From positions 62,282,867-62,346,866 of the forward strand of contig OY776130.1 in NCBI GenBank assembly GCA_963675135.1: a stretch of 64,000 bases of DNA, read 5' to 3'. Shown piece after piece: positions 22,460-34,300 of the stretch (the stretch's first letter is position 1; each line of letters begins with the position of its first letter). Under the pieces are notes generated by a model. The model saw only the letters and a list, made by a program, of their open reading frames with translations. It was not told where the DNA came from and ran no database searches. This DNA is from Galeopsis tetrahit. Lineage: Eukaryota > Streptophyta > Magnoliopsida > Lamiales > Lamiaceae. The position numbers and the translations under genes were made by a program.

Positions 22460-24448
22460 ATGGCTGCATTACATGCGCCCACCGTAACAGAGTTGCCTAA
22501 TCACTCGATTGAAAACTTCGATTCCTCCCAGAAAACAATTTTGAATCTGTTGAACACAAAATGCACTTATTCATTGCAAAATCTGAAGCAAGCCCATGCC
22601 CTAATTCTCAAAACAGGTCAATTTCAAGACCATTATGTTGCAGGTTCCTTACTAAACTCATACGCTAATCCAAGGTTTGGAAATCTGTCCACTCTATTAA
22701 CCATTCTTGAACATGTGCCCCAACCTAATGCATTCGTATGGAACAATGTTATTAAAGGGTGTTTTAATCTTAAACACCCCTTTGAGGCCATTGCAATGTA
22801 CCAAAAAATGGTGTATTCGGGCTCAAGCCCGAATAAATACACCTACCCTAAACTGTTTAAAGCGTGCACCGTGGAAAAGGCCATTGAAGAAGGTGTGCAA
22901 ATCCACGGGCACGTTGTTAAACATGGGCTTAATGGGGATGAACATGTAGTTAGTGCTGGGATTCAAATGTATGCCTCTTTGGGATGTCTTGTTGAGGCTA
23001 GGAATATGCTTGACTCGATTGGGAACTCGGATGTTATCTGTTGTAATGCTATGATTGATGGTTATATGAAGTTTGGAGATGTGGGAGCTGCTTTGGAGTT
23101 GTTTGATGTAATGGATGAGAAGAGTGTAGGTTCTTGGAATACGATGATTAGTGGTTTTTTTACGAATGGGATGGTAATCGAGGCTGAGGATTACTTCAAG
23201 AAAATGCCGCGAAAGGATGAGGTTTCGTGGAGTGCGATGATTGATGGTTATAATAAGTGTGGTTGTTTCAAGGAAGCTTTGCAAGTGTTTGATGAAATGC
23301 AGAGAGAGGAAATCAAGATTTCGAAGTTTGTTCTATCGAGTGTGTTGACTTCTTGCGCTAATACGGGAGCTCTCGATCAAGGGAAGTGGATTCATGGCTT
23401 TGTTAGGAAGAGTAAGATTGTGTTGGATGCGGTTTTGGGGACTTCTATGATTGACATGTATGCAAAGTGCGGTCGTCTTGATTTGGCGTGGGACGTGTTT
23501 GAGAGGACAATACGGAAAGAAGTGTATTGTTGGAACGCGATGATTGGTGGGCTCGCGATGCATGGTCGAGCAGAGGATGCAATCGAGCTTTTCTTGAAGA
23601 TGGAATTGGATGATACTGTGAAGCCAAATGATGTCACGTTTATAGCTTTGCTTAATGCCTGTGCTCATGCTGGGCTAGTTCATCAGGGGTTGAACTACTT
23701 CGTCTCGATGAAACGGAGATGGAATGTAGAACCGAAGGTGGAGCATTACGGGTGTGTTGTAAACTTACTAGGAAAAGCAGGGTATTTGAAAGAAGCAGAG
23801 AGTTTGATAAGCACTATGCCAATGAGGCCTAATGGGGCTGTTTGGGGAGCACTTTTAGGTGCTTGTAGAATCCATGGGAATGTTGAGACGGGAGAGAGAA
23901 TCGGGGAGATCTTGCTCGATTTGGAGCCTGAAAACAGCGGGAGATACACGTTGCTGTCGAATATTTATGCCAAGGCAGGGAAATGGGAGAGAGTGGAGAG
24001 AGTGAGAAAGGTGATGAAAGAGAGAGGGGTGAAAACTGTAGTAGGAAAAAGCATGATCAACTTTAAAGGGGTTGTGCATGAATTCAAAGTTGGTGATTCT
24101 TGTCATCCTCAGATTGGAGAAATTAATGGGATGCTGGAAAAGATGATGGGAGAGATCGAGTTGAACGGGCATCAACCCGATACATCACAAGTGTTGTTCG
24201 ATATCAGTGAGGAAGAGAAGGAGACGTCGCTTAAGTATCATAGTGAAAAGATTGCGATAGCCTTCGGAATCTTGAATTCTGAACCGGGAGAAACGATTCG
24301 TGTTGTGAAGAATTTACGGGTGTGTGAGGATTGCCACTCTGCGAGCAAGATCATTTCTCGGGTTTACGACCGTGAAATCATTGTAAGGGATCGTCTGCGT
24401 TATCATCATTTCAAGAATGGACAATGTTCTTGCAAGGATTTCTGGTAG
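22460..24448 (+). CDS. PLS-class pentatricopeptide repeat protein with E and DYW domains
   Basis: A single uninterrupted frame of 662 residues, as usual for this family. Tandem PPR motifs begin near residue 90 (VWNNVIKGCF, then repeats such as SWNTMISGFF, SWSAMIDGYN and CWNAMIGGLA) and run to about 480, followed by E/E+ motifs. The last 95 or so residues form a DYW domain: YHSEKIAIAFG supplies the HxE (H594, E596), C622-x2-C625 follows, and the end is HHFKNGQCSCKDFW. The HxE and CxxC residues are those of the zinc-dependent cytidine deaminase fold linked to C-to-U editing of organelle RNA. The protein ends DFW instead of DYW, and the usual PG box is replaced by VVGKSMINF. An organelle location is expected from the family; no transit peptide is obvious by eye. 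It resembles the At5g48910/At5g66520 group, but orthology is not claimed. Confidence 0.96.
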   Translation: MAALHAPTVTELPNHSIENFDSSQKTILNLLNTKCTYSLQNLKQAHALILKTGQFQDHYVAGSLLNSYANPRFGNLSTLLTILEHVPQPNAFVWNNVIKGCFNLKHPFEAIAMYQKMVYSGSSPNKYTYPKLFKACTVEKAIEEGVQIHGHVVKHGLNGDEHVVSAGIQMYASLGCLVEARNMLDSIGNSDVICCNAMIDGYMKFGDVGAALELFDVMDEKSVGSWNTMISGFFTNGMVIEAEDYFKKMPRKDEVSWSAMIDGYNKCGCFKEALQVFDEMQREEIKISKFVLSSVLTSCANTGALDQGKWIHGFVRKSKIVLDAVLGTSMIDMYAKCGRLDLAWDVFERTIRKEVYCWNAMIGGLAMHGRAEDAIELFLKMELDDTVKPNDVTFIALLNACAHAGLVHQGLNYFVSMKRRWNVEPKVEHYGCVVNLLGKAGYLKEAESLISTMPMRPNGAVWGALLGACRIHGNVETGERIGEILLDLEPENSGRYTLLSNIYAKAGKWERVERVRKVMKERGVKTVVGKSMINFKGVVHEFKVGDSCHPQIGEINGMLEKMMGEIELNGHQPDTSQVLFDISEEEKETSLKYHSEKIAIAFGILNSEPGETIRVVKNLRVCEDCHSASKIISRVYDREIIVRDRLRYHHFKNGQCSCKDFW

Positions 24449-24843
24449 TGTTAGACTGCTAGTGTATAATTGTATACTAATTGCATTTCATAGGCTATAT
24501 TTGAACCCCTCATAAATCATCATTTTGGTACTTATAGTATTGCATTCATTGACTGTTTTCTTCTGGTTTCAAGATCCAATGAGCAACTCAGTATGATACT
24601 ATTTCTATATTAATTAACATAGATATAGTATTGTGAATTATGAAATTGAAATAATCTTGTCTGTTTATATGTTCCAGCTTGATTAATCAATTTTAAATGG
24701 TATATTATTTAGATAAAAAATTGTATAAGCATGAGACAATTCTTATCATATACACATGGAGTATATGTTTTGTAGACTTATAATTTTTTATAGTTGATAC
24801 TCAGCTTATTAAAAAAAAAAGGTAATTATACTGGTTATACAGT
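24449..24843. other. PPR 3' flank, A+T-rich
   Basis: Probable 3' UTR of the PPR gene followed by spacer. No further gene seen. Confidence 0.5.
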
Positions 24844-24844
24844 A

Positions 24845-25184
24845 CTTTCGCCGTTCCAAGATTACTTATGATCGGTATTTTTTTTAAGAAAAGTGAATTT
24901 AATGGGTTTTTTTTTTTTTTTTATTACAAGTTAAATACTCGTCTCTTTTTCCCTCCCCATGACTCGAACCCAGGACCTAAGGCCTAGGTAGTGGTGCTCT
25001 AACCACTTGAGTTGTCAAGTGAATTTAATGGTTGGTGATGTAAGATAAATGAGATGTATTTTAAGTGATTTGATTGAGGTGTAAAGTGAATACGTGATAT
25101 TAGGATGGTATTAATTTTGTGGGTATTTACAAATAATTTTGGAACGTCCAAATAGAAAATAAGAAAAGTGGACAAATAAGGGAG
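24845..25184. mobile_element. Diverged Stowaway MITE interrupted by a SINE
   Basis: TA-flanked and related to the MITE at 16113 in reverse orientation; shared words include AAGTGAATTTAATGG and GTGTAAAGTGAAT. Ends have drifted (CTTTCGCCGTTCC at left, AAATAAGGGAG at right). Without the SINE and its extra TSD it is about 214 bp, so part of the MITE has been lost. Confidence 0.75.
24906..25016 (-). mobile_element. tRNA-derived SINE with perfect 15-bp TSD
   Basis: AAGTGAATTTAATGG flanks both sides (24891-24905 and 25017-25031). On the minus strand the element has CTCAAGTGGTTAGAGCACCA (A-box side), then GGTTCGAGTCATG (B-box), a purine-rich body and an A-tail of about 15. It has no internal B-box duplication, unlike the copy at 7563. 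Confidence 0.87.
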
Positions 25185-25279
25185 TATCTAGTTTGAAAAC
25201 AACGCCTTTGTCAGTGAATGTGGGCCTTTGTTTTAGTCACGGGTCAAATCTTTATTCGATTTTATTGGGCTTTGGCCTG

Positions 25280-26030
25280 ACTATATGCACCTCCAGGTTT
25301 AGAACACACCCCCACTCAATTAACAATATACTGTAATAATTATGCAAAAAAAAATTAAAAAGGTATCATACTAGATGAACCCCCCACTTTCTATAGAAGT
25401 GATCTAAAAAAATTGTCAACTCTGATCTAATTGCAGTCACCATCACTATTTTCGGCATCCAATATCATCCAAACAAAAAAAAAAAAAAAAAAAACTTTAA
25501 AATCTCATAATTTTTTAAAAATTTTGACACACCAGGGTCGACCATATATATTTTCGTCAACAACAATTTATCGACGAGAGTGTATATGGTCGACTCTGGT
25601 GTGTCGAAATTTTAAAAAAAAAAAAATTTAAAATTTTTCGACAATAGTTGATCAACCATACACATTCTTATCAACAAATTGGTGGTGGATGGATGGGGGT
25701 AAGGAGATGCTTTTTTTTTTTCTGCTGCTACGAGAGAGATGGATGGAGAGGGAGAGGGAGAGAGAGAGAGGGCGGCAATAGAAGCGGCGAGCAGGGACGG
25801 CGGGTGAGAAAGGAGAAAATGAGTGGAAAAAAAGAAATGAGCCGATGAAAGAAAAAGGGAGGAAAAAGAGAAATTATGATTTTGAAGTGGGATACGGTTG
25901 AAGTGGGATACGGTCAGTAAGGGGAGTGCATGTAGTATGATACTTTTTATTAAAATGATAGTATTTTTTATTTTTTGCATTATTATTTTATAATTAAATT
26001 GGGTGGAGGTGTGTTCTAAATTGGATTGGA
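25280..26030. mobile_element. Element E1: TIR element with GTCGAC hairpin and purine-rich cargo
   Basis: The left arm begins GACTATATGCACCTCC and continues GTTTAGAACACACC; the inverted right end reads GACTATTTACACCTCC and TTTAGAACACACC. Arms match imperfectly for about 100 bp, to GTATCATACTA on each side. A hairpin lies at 25514-25614, with arms meeting at GGTCGACCATATA / TATATGGTCGACT. The cargo at 25680-25850 is purine-rich with a T-run between two GATGGATGG blocks. No TSD could be found, so exact ends are uncertain. The termini relate it to E3 and E4. Confidence 0.7.
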
Positions 26031-26328
26031 GGTGTAAATAGTCCGCCCTTTTTATAATAGGCATGCCATGAGGACTTATAAGCCAGACCAAATTGTGTTT
26101 GGGGTTAATGTGCAATATTTAAAGTATTAAACGCACCTTAACTTGTTTGACCAGTAGGACACATGGATTAGGTCATTTAGGGGAAACTTAAAAAAAGGTA
26201 TGCAAATTTTTTTTCTTGGGATTAGGTCATTTAGGACCATCTCGTATTATAAGTTGATCAAAATTTACTGTATTAAACTAATTAAAGAAACAAGTAAGAA
26301 ATAATGAATACAAATATGTTTAATTAAT

Positions 26329-26561
26329 GGTAAAGTCTAGTATGCACTCGAGTGCATGCTGTGCACCCTAGTCCATGTGCACTTTTCAGTTTACTGACTT
26401 ACACTTTTTGGTAAATGGTGTTGCATTTTTCAATTATTACTTATACAGTTTAATAATTGAAAAGTGCAACACCATTTACCAAAAATTGTAAGTCAGTAAC
26501 TGAAAAGTGCAACATGGACTAGGGTGCACAACATGCACTCGCGTCCATAGCAGACCAACCC
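26329..26561. mobile_element. Near-palindromic MULE-type MITE, copy 3
   Basis: Almost identical to 6910-7142 and also 233 bp. TTAATTAAT flanks both ends (26320-26328, 26562-26570), a perfect 9-bp TSD. The few differences from copy 1 include single-base changes that break the palindrome, such as CACTCGCG near the right end. Confidence 0.92.
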
Positions 26562-26570
26562 TTAATTAAT

Positions 26571-29500
26571 TAATTTGATTTTTTTCTTATAACTTATATC
26601 ACACGGTACAATTTTCACAAAGCCATTATATTTATATGTAAATGATAAAATTGAAATACAAATAAAAACAAAAAAGATAAAGCTTTTTGTAGTGACCTTA
26701 TATTTTATTGATCCACAACTGCTATTTAATGATGCATTGAATAAATCTCCATCCAACTCCAAAAATCCTCTTTTTTAATTTAAAAAAAAAAAAAACTGCA
26801 TTAAGCGATGCCATATTAGTATATTACTAAACCCATCATCCATATTTAATTTTATAGTTACATGTTTCTTTGAGCTGAAATGAAATTTTATTGATCAAGA
26901 AAGTAAAGTGTACTATTGAGTCAAATAAATTAACTCATCGACCTTAATTTTGATATCAATCAAATGTTTTACGACATGCACCATTTTGTACAAAATTTCA
27001 AATTTACAATCCTAGACATTAATTATTAAATGTGTTTTCACATTCGATGATGTAGACTTTCAATTGGACGGAATTCAAATCCTGCTTAATTTTAAACTAT
27101 AATATTTATTTAAATTTATTACGAAATTCATAGCCGCTATATATAGATTTTTTTAGCGGGCGACTATATATAGATAAGTTCAGTACAGTAGTCATAGTTT
27201 TATTAATATTTATTTTCTTTGTAGATATACTTATGAGTCATGGCATCATTTTGTAGGTAGATTGAGAATTGAATGATTGTAAAATACTAGTATTAAAAAT
27301 TACGCATTCTAGTGAGAATGAACATTCTTAAAAAAAGAACACTTACCGAGTACTTTATATTTTCACAATTTATCTGCCACTCCCAACAATAAATAACAAT
27401 AATAAAATAATTAAAACAATTATCAATAAAAACAATCACTACAATAATAATATTATAATAAAAAATTAAAAATCCTTTAAATATACTGTATTAATCATGC
27501 TCTTTATTTGTTGATACGACTTGTATTTTGGGAAAAAAAAAAGGTCTCGATAATCGATTTTGGTTAAATTTAGGGAATAAATTCATCGGAATTGTAGGAC
27601 TCTTCCATCATAATCACAGACCATGCAAAACATTAATAAAAAAATAAAAAGCAAACTCAAGCAATAATTATCAAATTTCTACACGCCAAATTTGTAGCAG
27701 TCAACTTAATCTTTATTAAAAAATAAAAAAACATATAGGAGTATAATAAAGAGATGTGATAGAAAGTGGTATGAAATGTACATGCATCCTTTCATTTTCA
27801 TTCCAACACTTAATATTTTATTTAATTATTTATGCACAAAACTCCAATATTGATCCAATCATTGCTTACTACACAAAACTAATTCGAATGAATTCATCAC
27901 CCAATAACTGTTTACTTTTCTTCTTCTTCTTCCTATTTTTTAATATTATTATATTTTACACCAGCTTGAGGAATTTCTTATCAAGATTATGGGTTTTGTG
28001 TATTTTATAAAGAAATTTCCTATAATCGACTCAAGTTTTGAAGGGAAATTACCCTTGCAGCCGCTACCGACAAATTTAATTTGTGCTTCCCCGTTGAATT
28101 CGTTGATGGATCGATCAGTTCATACAAAGTTTTACTTGAGATCTCCATTATAGACGTAATGGAGTTGGTTTCCGAATTAGTTCGATCATTGGATCACGTA
28201 CCAAAACTTTTGAAAAAAAATCACCCTTAATTGAAAGGTTTGACCTCTCTCTCTTTGAGGCGATAAATTTTATTTTTATCAATCTTGTGAAATTAACTAT
28301 TTGGTGCCATGATTTATAGAAATTGAAAAATAGATTTTGAACTCTGTGAAGATATGGTGAAAGCATATTATATATTTCAGCAAATTATAGAGTTTTCACA
28401 AATTGTGGAATTGTCACGCTAAAAAATCAGTTACAGAGTACGGGGAAGGAAGATTCGGGTCATTTTTCAAAATTATGACTCTACCATAATTGGACATGCA
28501 AAAGGACAAAAACCGAGAAACAAATTAGTGATGACGTACGTGTTTCATCTTGTTCGTTGGAAAGTTAATGATAGCTTATTGTTTTTCTATGGCTGTCATA
28601 AATTTTCTCAAATCCTTATTATTGGATCAAACCTTTAATTATTGTGAATATTCTTTTGCACATGTTTTTGCATTTCTTTAATTATATATTATATATTTTT
28701 TTTATTTGAAAAAGAAATGTATTATATTTTCCTTTAGGAAGTTTGGCCTTGCAAGACACGACAAGTAGTCATGTTATTTTTCGACTTTTTACATGTTTCT
28801 ATGGTTTTATTATCAATTAAATCATGTAAATAAGTTATGTTCTTTATTTGTTTCCTGCAAAAAAAAAAAAAGGTTTTTAACTTGAGAGCAATGTAAAATT
28901 TAAAACTCTAGTGAGTCAAATTTCATTTGTATATTCTTAGATGTGATCCGTTTGGTAAAGGGTTTTTTTTAAAATTTATTTAGAGGAAAAGGACCTACCT
29001 CGTGGTATGAACAAATCCACTTGGTTTCGGTCCATTTTTTAACCCTTAAATTACACACTAACACGGGTGAATGTGTAATCTAAGACTTAAAATTTGGACT
29101 AGAACACAAGGTGTCGGTGTGTGATTTAAGGGTAAAAAAATGAAATACACTATTACAGACGATTCAAATCGATATTTATTTATACGGTGTATACTGTATA
29201 TTTAAGGGATTCCTCTTTCCCAACTTTTCCGTACAATTCCAATTAAATTATTACTCTCATTTCCTGCATAAAATTTGTGCTTGTTTTTTACTTTTTCTGC
29301 ATTTGTCATGCTAGTTATTACATATTTTCAGAGTTTTGAAAACATATATATATATATAGGGAAAAAAAACAGAGGAAAAAACAAAAAAACCGAAGAAAGT
29401 TTAATTCCAGAAGCTGTCTTTATTATATACTGTAACAATCTACGTGTATACTTACTTAGTCTTGGGGAATTAATACATAGGAAAAAACAAAAAATAGAAA

Positions 29501-30954
29501 AATACAGAGGAAAAAACAAAAAACAAAAGAAAGTTCCTTTTCCATTTTCTTTCAATAGACGTTCGACCTATCCACAAAAGTTGCTGGCCTATCAATGTGG
29601 GTATTAAAAATTAATTAATTAATTTATAAAAAAAATTAACAAGCCAATCTTTTATATGAGATATAATTTTAAAAAAATACAACTTTAATATTAGGATTTG
29701 ACTGTTAATTGGTGATTAATGAGAAAAAATAGATAATTATTAAAATTATGAATGAGTGTTTCATGCACATTGTAAATGCGTAGTTGTAATAGTTGAAAAA
29801 ACAAAACAAGTTGACGTAGAGTTTAAACAAGCGTGGCATCATTAGTTATTAATAAAATTAATTTAATAGGTTTAAGCTGACTATTAATAATTATTTAAGT
29901 ATTTTTGTGCCTTTACAAGCAAGTTTAGCTAATGGTGGTTTCAACTAACATGCATGCCTAATGATCACATTATTCATAATCTTTTTTTGTTTCTTTATAC
30001 CAATTCTCGTGTTGACGTGTGAAATTCAAAATTAATAATAATGTTTAAAACATTACGTATGTATTTTCTGGTAGGAATATAAATAATATATGGTTGTGTA
30101 ATGTTATTATGTACCCCTTTGTGCTCCCTACACTTTAAACAATAGTATTAATTTTACAAGTAATGATATTAATTCTCTTAATTAATGTAATTTTTTACCA
30201 GCAACAAAATTAGTTAGTGATATTATATGATAAATACATAATACTCTTGCAAAAAAAAAAAAAGTTAATGAAAAGTGAAGGCTAATTCATGTTACATCTC
30301 AACGTGGGGATGTGATTACAGACATTACAGTACACTCTATTCAAATTAATATTCAGTAAATTAATAAACTTACGTTTTTTTTGGACCCAACTTCAATCAG
30401 TTAAAAATCATCAATTTTAATAAAATAATATTTTTTTGAGAACCCAGCCTATAAGTATATATGTTCAGGTCCTATCCACTTTATAAATTAGTAATTTTTC
30501 TTGAATAACTTGTTAAAATATGAATCAATTGTTATTTATTTTTTCTTGAAGTTTAAATTTAGGTGGATTCATATCTGGCTTTTCTAATTGTAACCACAAG
30601 TACCAATGTGTAGTTCTCAATCTACAATAAAAAAATTAAAATAGTTAAATAATACAAAAGTTCAAATAATAAGAAATCATGAAAAATAGTTTTAAAAATA
30701 AATGAAGCTAAGCATGGATGAAATGTTGGACAAATATTTTTGCATTAAATTGCATGATACATTTAATTTCAACTGAAACACAATTTTAATTTGATAATAA
30801 TTTGATGGGCAAAAATTTAATTGAACAATTAAAAATATATTAAAATTAATTACTTAAAATTAAATTGCATGTATATATACACTTAATTGCATCGGCTAAC
30901 TTTATGATATTAAATAATTTAAATTGTTGGCAAAGTATATATATTATGTCAACC
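26571..30954. other. 4.4 kb of A+T-rich intergenic DNA, no gene seen
   Basis: Only short frames occur, mostly across T- or A-runs. Notable low-complexity patches are A-runs at 27530-27542 and 28858-28872, and a GGAAAAAACA-type repeat at 29358-29530. No terminal repeats, RNA genes or promoter-like structures could be supported. Confidence 0.6.
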
Positions 30955-30972
30955 CTCTTTACCCTATTAAAT

Positions 30973-31079
30973 GACGAAGTTGGATGGTTAGAGCACCACT
31001 ACCTAGGCTTTAGATCCTGGGTTCGAGTCATGGGGAGGGGAAAAGAGGGATGTGTATTTAATGTAAATTCAAAAAAAAA
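30973..31079 (+). mobile_element. tRNA-derived SINE split from its TSD by a retrotransposon
   Basis: The sequence has TGGTTAGAGCACCACTACC (A-box side), GGGTTCGAGTCATGG (B-box) and a terminal A-run. The 18-bp TSD CTCTTTACCCTATTAAAT lies at 30955-30972. The second copy begins at 31080 but is interrupted after 13 bases by the copia element and resumes at 35734 with TAAAT. The SINE is therefore older than the retrotransposon. Confidence 0.88.
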
Positions 31080-31092
31080 CTCTTTACCCTAT

Positions 31093-31289
31093 TGATAGGA
31101 ATAAGGATCCGATTATTATGGAAGGAGATCACACCTTTGACTTTACTTGATATACTCTAGATTATTTAGGAAAATATCTTTTGTAAATATTGTCTTTAAT
31201 CTTTTCCTTGTATACTGTAAACCCTTTTCCTATATATTCAACTTTTACATCAACACCTCATTAACGGTGATTGATTACCAATTCTCTCA
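31093..31289 (+). repeat. 5' LTR of the copia element
   Basis: 197 bp, TG...CA. TATACT and TATATATT words at about 31212 and 31231 are possible promoter elements. It is the same as the 3' LTR apart from one base. Confidence 0.95.
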
Positions 31290-31392
31290 TGGTATCAGCC
31301 TAAACCTAAACACCGATTCTTTAGCCTCTCTCTATCTCTCCCCTACCGCCCTCACGGCCCCTCCTTCCTCCTCCTCCAATCCTTCTTTAACA

Positions 31393-34300
31393 ATGGCCGA
31401 CACACCCAAGGACACGATTCCAGTGGCACAACTAAGCCACATGCTTACTATAAAACTGTCCTCTTCAAATTTTCTCTTATGGCGTAACCAAGTGGTGTCA
31501 ATGCTTCAGAGTCATGATCTCTTCGGCTATGTTGACGGTTCTGTTCCAACCCCCTCTCGCGAAATCACCGACGAGAAGGACGCGAAAATCCCAAATCCCG
31601 AGTACGCGAAGTGGTTCTCTAAAGATCAGCGTATACTCAGTCTCATACTCTCCTCTCTCACGGAGGAATCCATGGCCGAAGTTCTCGGATGCTCCTCCTC
31701 CCGCGCTGCGTGGGAAGCCCTCGACTCTGCCTTCAGTTATTCTTCAACCGCCCGTGCGTACCACCTAAAGAGAGAACTGCTCTCCCTCCGAAAGGGCTCT
31801 CTCTCCGTCGATGAATATGGCCGTAAGTTCAAATTAATCTGTGATCACCTCTCGGCGATAGGCAAATCTGTTGATGAAGTAGACAAAAGTCACTATTTTT
31901 TACGCGGTCTTGGCCCCCAATTCACCAATTTATGTGATGTTCGCATGGCCATGGTCCCGGTCCCTCCATTCCGTGATTTGGTCCATCAGGCGAAGGCCTA
32001 TGACTCTCTCAACACGGCCATGAACGATGCACCTCCTGCAGCGTTCCACTCTCATCGCCGCGACAGTAGCAACCGCCCGCCTGGCCGCTCGTTCTCTGCC
32101 GCAAAACCAGGAAACCCTATCTTCCGCCCTCATAATTCTCGGGGGCAGCCTTCTGTCGATCGTCGATCTTACGATCGCAACACCTCCGACCGTCCGCCCT
32201 TTGTCCCGAAATGCCAAATCTGTCGAGAAAAGGGACACTATGCCGGTCGATGCTCGGAGCGCTTCAACAATGCCGTCAATTCTGATGCGGCAAATCTGGC
32301 GAAGGCTTTTGGGGTCTCCTGCCGTACCTTTGACTCGCCCGATTGGTGTGTCGACACGGGTGCATCTGCCCACATGACGGCAAACCCTCATGATCTTGAC
32401 TCTTGTGCGTCGTACATTGGTAATGGTGATGTTGTTGTGGGTAATGGGGCTTCTCTTAATATATCTCATATTGGTACTTGTTCATTGGCTAATGACGTTA
32501 AATTGCTTGATGTTTTGGTGGTTCCTCATATCACTCGTAATCTATTATCTATCAGTAAACTGACATCTAATTATACAGTTGATGTTGTCTTTTCTGATAA
32601 AATGTTCACTATTCAGAATCGAGTCACGAAGGCACCTCTCGCCCGGGGTAGATGTGCAAATGGGTTATATTTTTTGGAGAATGGTCATCCTGCATTGGTC
32701 TCAGCCCTCAAGTCCAACAAATTGAAGGCTTCTTTTACCTTATGGCATTTACGTTTGGGGCATGTCCCGTTTTCAATTATTAAGTTGCTAAACTCTTTAG
32801 GTCAGTTGTCGGTTACCTCTGTTTTACCGGATCCTAGCCCTTGCTCCTCTTGCCAGTTTGCAAAGAGCAAGCACTTATCTTTTCAGTTGAATAATAAACG
32901 TGCTTCCAAAGTTCTTGATTTAATTCATTGCGATTTATGGGGTCCTGCTCCTTTTACCTCCTCTGATGGATATAAATATTATGTGGTGTTTGTGGATGAT
33001 TACTCTCGCTTCTCTTGGATGTATCCCTTAGTTCCCAAGTCAGATTTTTATGATACTCTTGTCCGCTTTCACAAATTTGTTTGCACTCAATTTTCTGGAC
33101 AAGTTAAGGAATTTCAGAGTGACGGTGGCACTGAATTTATTAATGCACGAGTCCGTCAATTTTTTGATCAACAGGGCATTCGTCATCGCATATCCTGCCC
33201 CTATACCCCTCAACAAAATGGCCGTGCTGAGCGCAAGCATCGCCATATCGTTGAGACTGGTCTTTCCATGATGTTTCATGCTCATGTACCTGCTCCTTTT
33301 TTGTTTGATGCATTTGCTGCTGCTACATATGTTATTAATCGCATTCCATCATCGGTTTTGGACAATAAGTCGCCTTTTGAGCTTCTATTTCATGCTCCGC
33401 CACACTATGATAATTTCAGGCCTTTTGGGTGTCGTGTTTACCCATATCTTCGAGATTATTCATCGAACAAGCTATCTCCCAGAAGCCGTTCTTGCATTTT
33501 CTTGGGATACAATGTTAATCATAAGGGCTATCGGTGTTACGATCCTGACTCCTCACGGATATTTATTACACGACATGCTACTTTTGATGAGTCTTGTTTT
33601 CCATTTTCTGGGAATCTGTCCTCAACCTCTACTGCTATGCCTAATGACATCTGCATTTTTACAGATTTTTCCAGGATTTCCGCTCCTTGCGCTCCTTGCC
33701 TCTTTGACGACGAGGCTCCAGCCGGGCCATCACTGTCTGAGCCCGCTGCTCAGAATCCGCCAATTGCTCCAGATATCCCGACTTCTCCAGCTGGTGAGCA
33801 GGCCCTCCCCACACCTCCTGCTCTCGGGCCCACACTCACGCAGCCTCCTGTTTCCTCTCGGCCCCCTCAGCCGCAACACACCTCGTTGCATCCAATGGTA
33901 ACACGTGCTAAATCTGGAATTTTTAAACCTAAATATCCTATTCTCGTTGCTTCCACAGGCCTGCTATCTGCCTTAACTAGCTCTACTGTTCCACGGGGAT
34001 TTAAATCCGCTGCTAAATCTCCGGAATGGCTCGCTGCCATGCAAGAGGAAATTGATGCATTGCACAACAATCACACTTGGGACTTGGTTCCCCGTCCCCC
34101 TGATGCTAATATTGTTGGTTCTAAGTGGGTGTTTCGTACCAAATTCCACTCTGATGGCTCGATTGAACGTCATAAGGCTAGACTCGTTGCTCAGGGCTTT
34201 ACTCAGATTCCTGGTTTGGACTTCTCTCACACTTTTAGTCCTGTCGTAAAAGCAGCTACTGTTCGTATTATTATTGCTCTTGCCGTTCATAATAATTGGG

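Noticed and set aside
22633..24175. Open frames antisense to, or out of frame with, the PPR gene
   Set aside because: They overlap a gene with clear PPR and DYW motifs and have no natural composition or family match.
25280..26030. A 9-bp TSD for E1
   Set aside because: Several end positions were tried by eye and none gave matching flanks, so no TSD is claimed.
30985..31045. A functional tRNA gene, suggested by the A- and B-box-like words
   Set aside because: There is no cloverleaf-length body, and an A-tail and TSD follow; it is a SINE.
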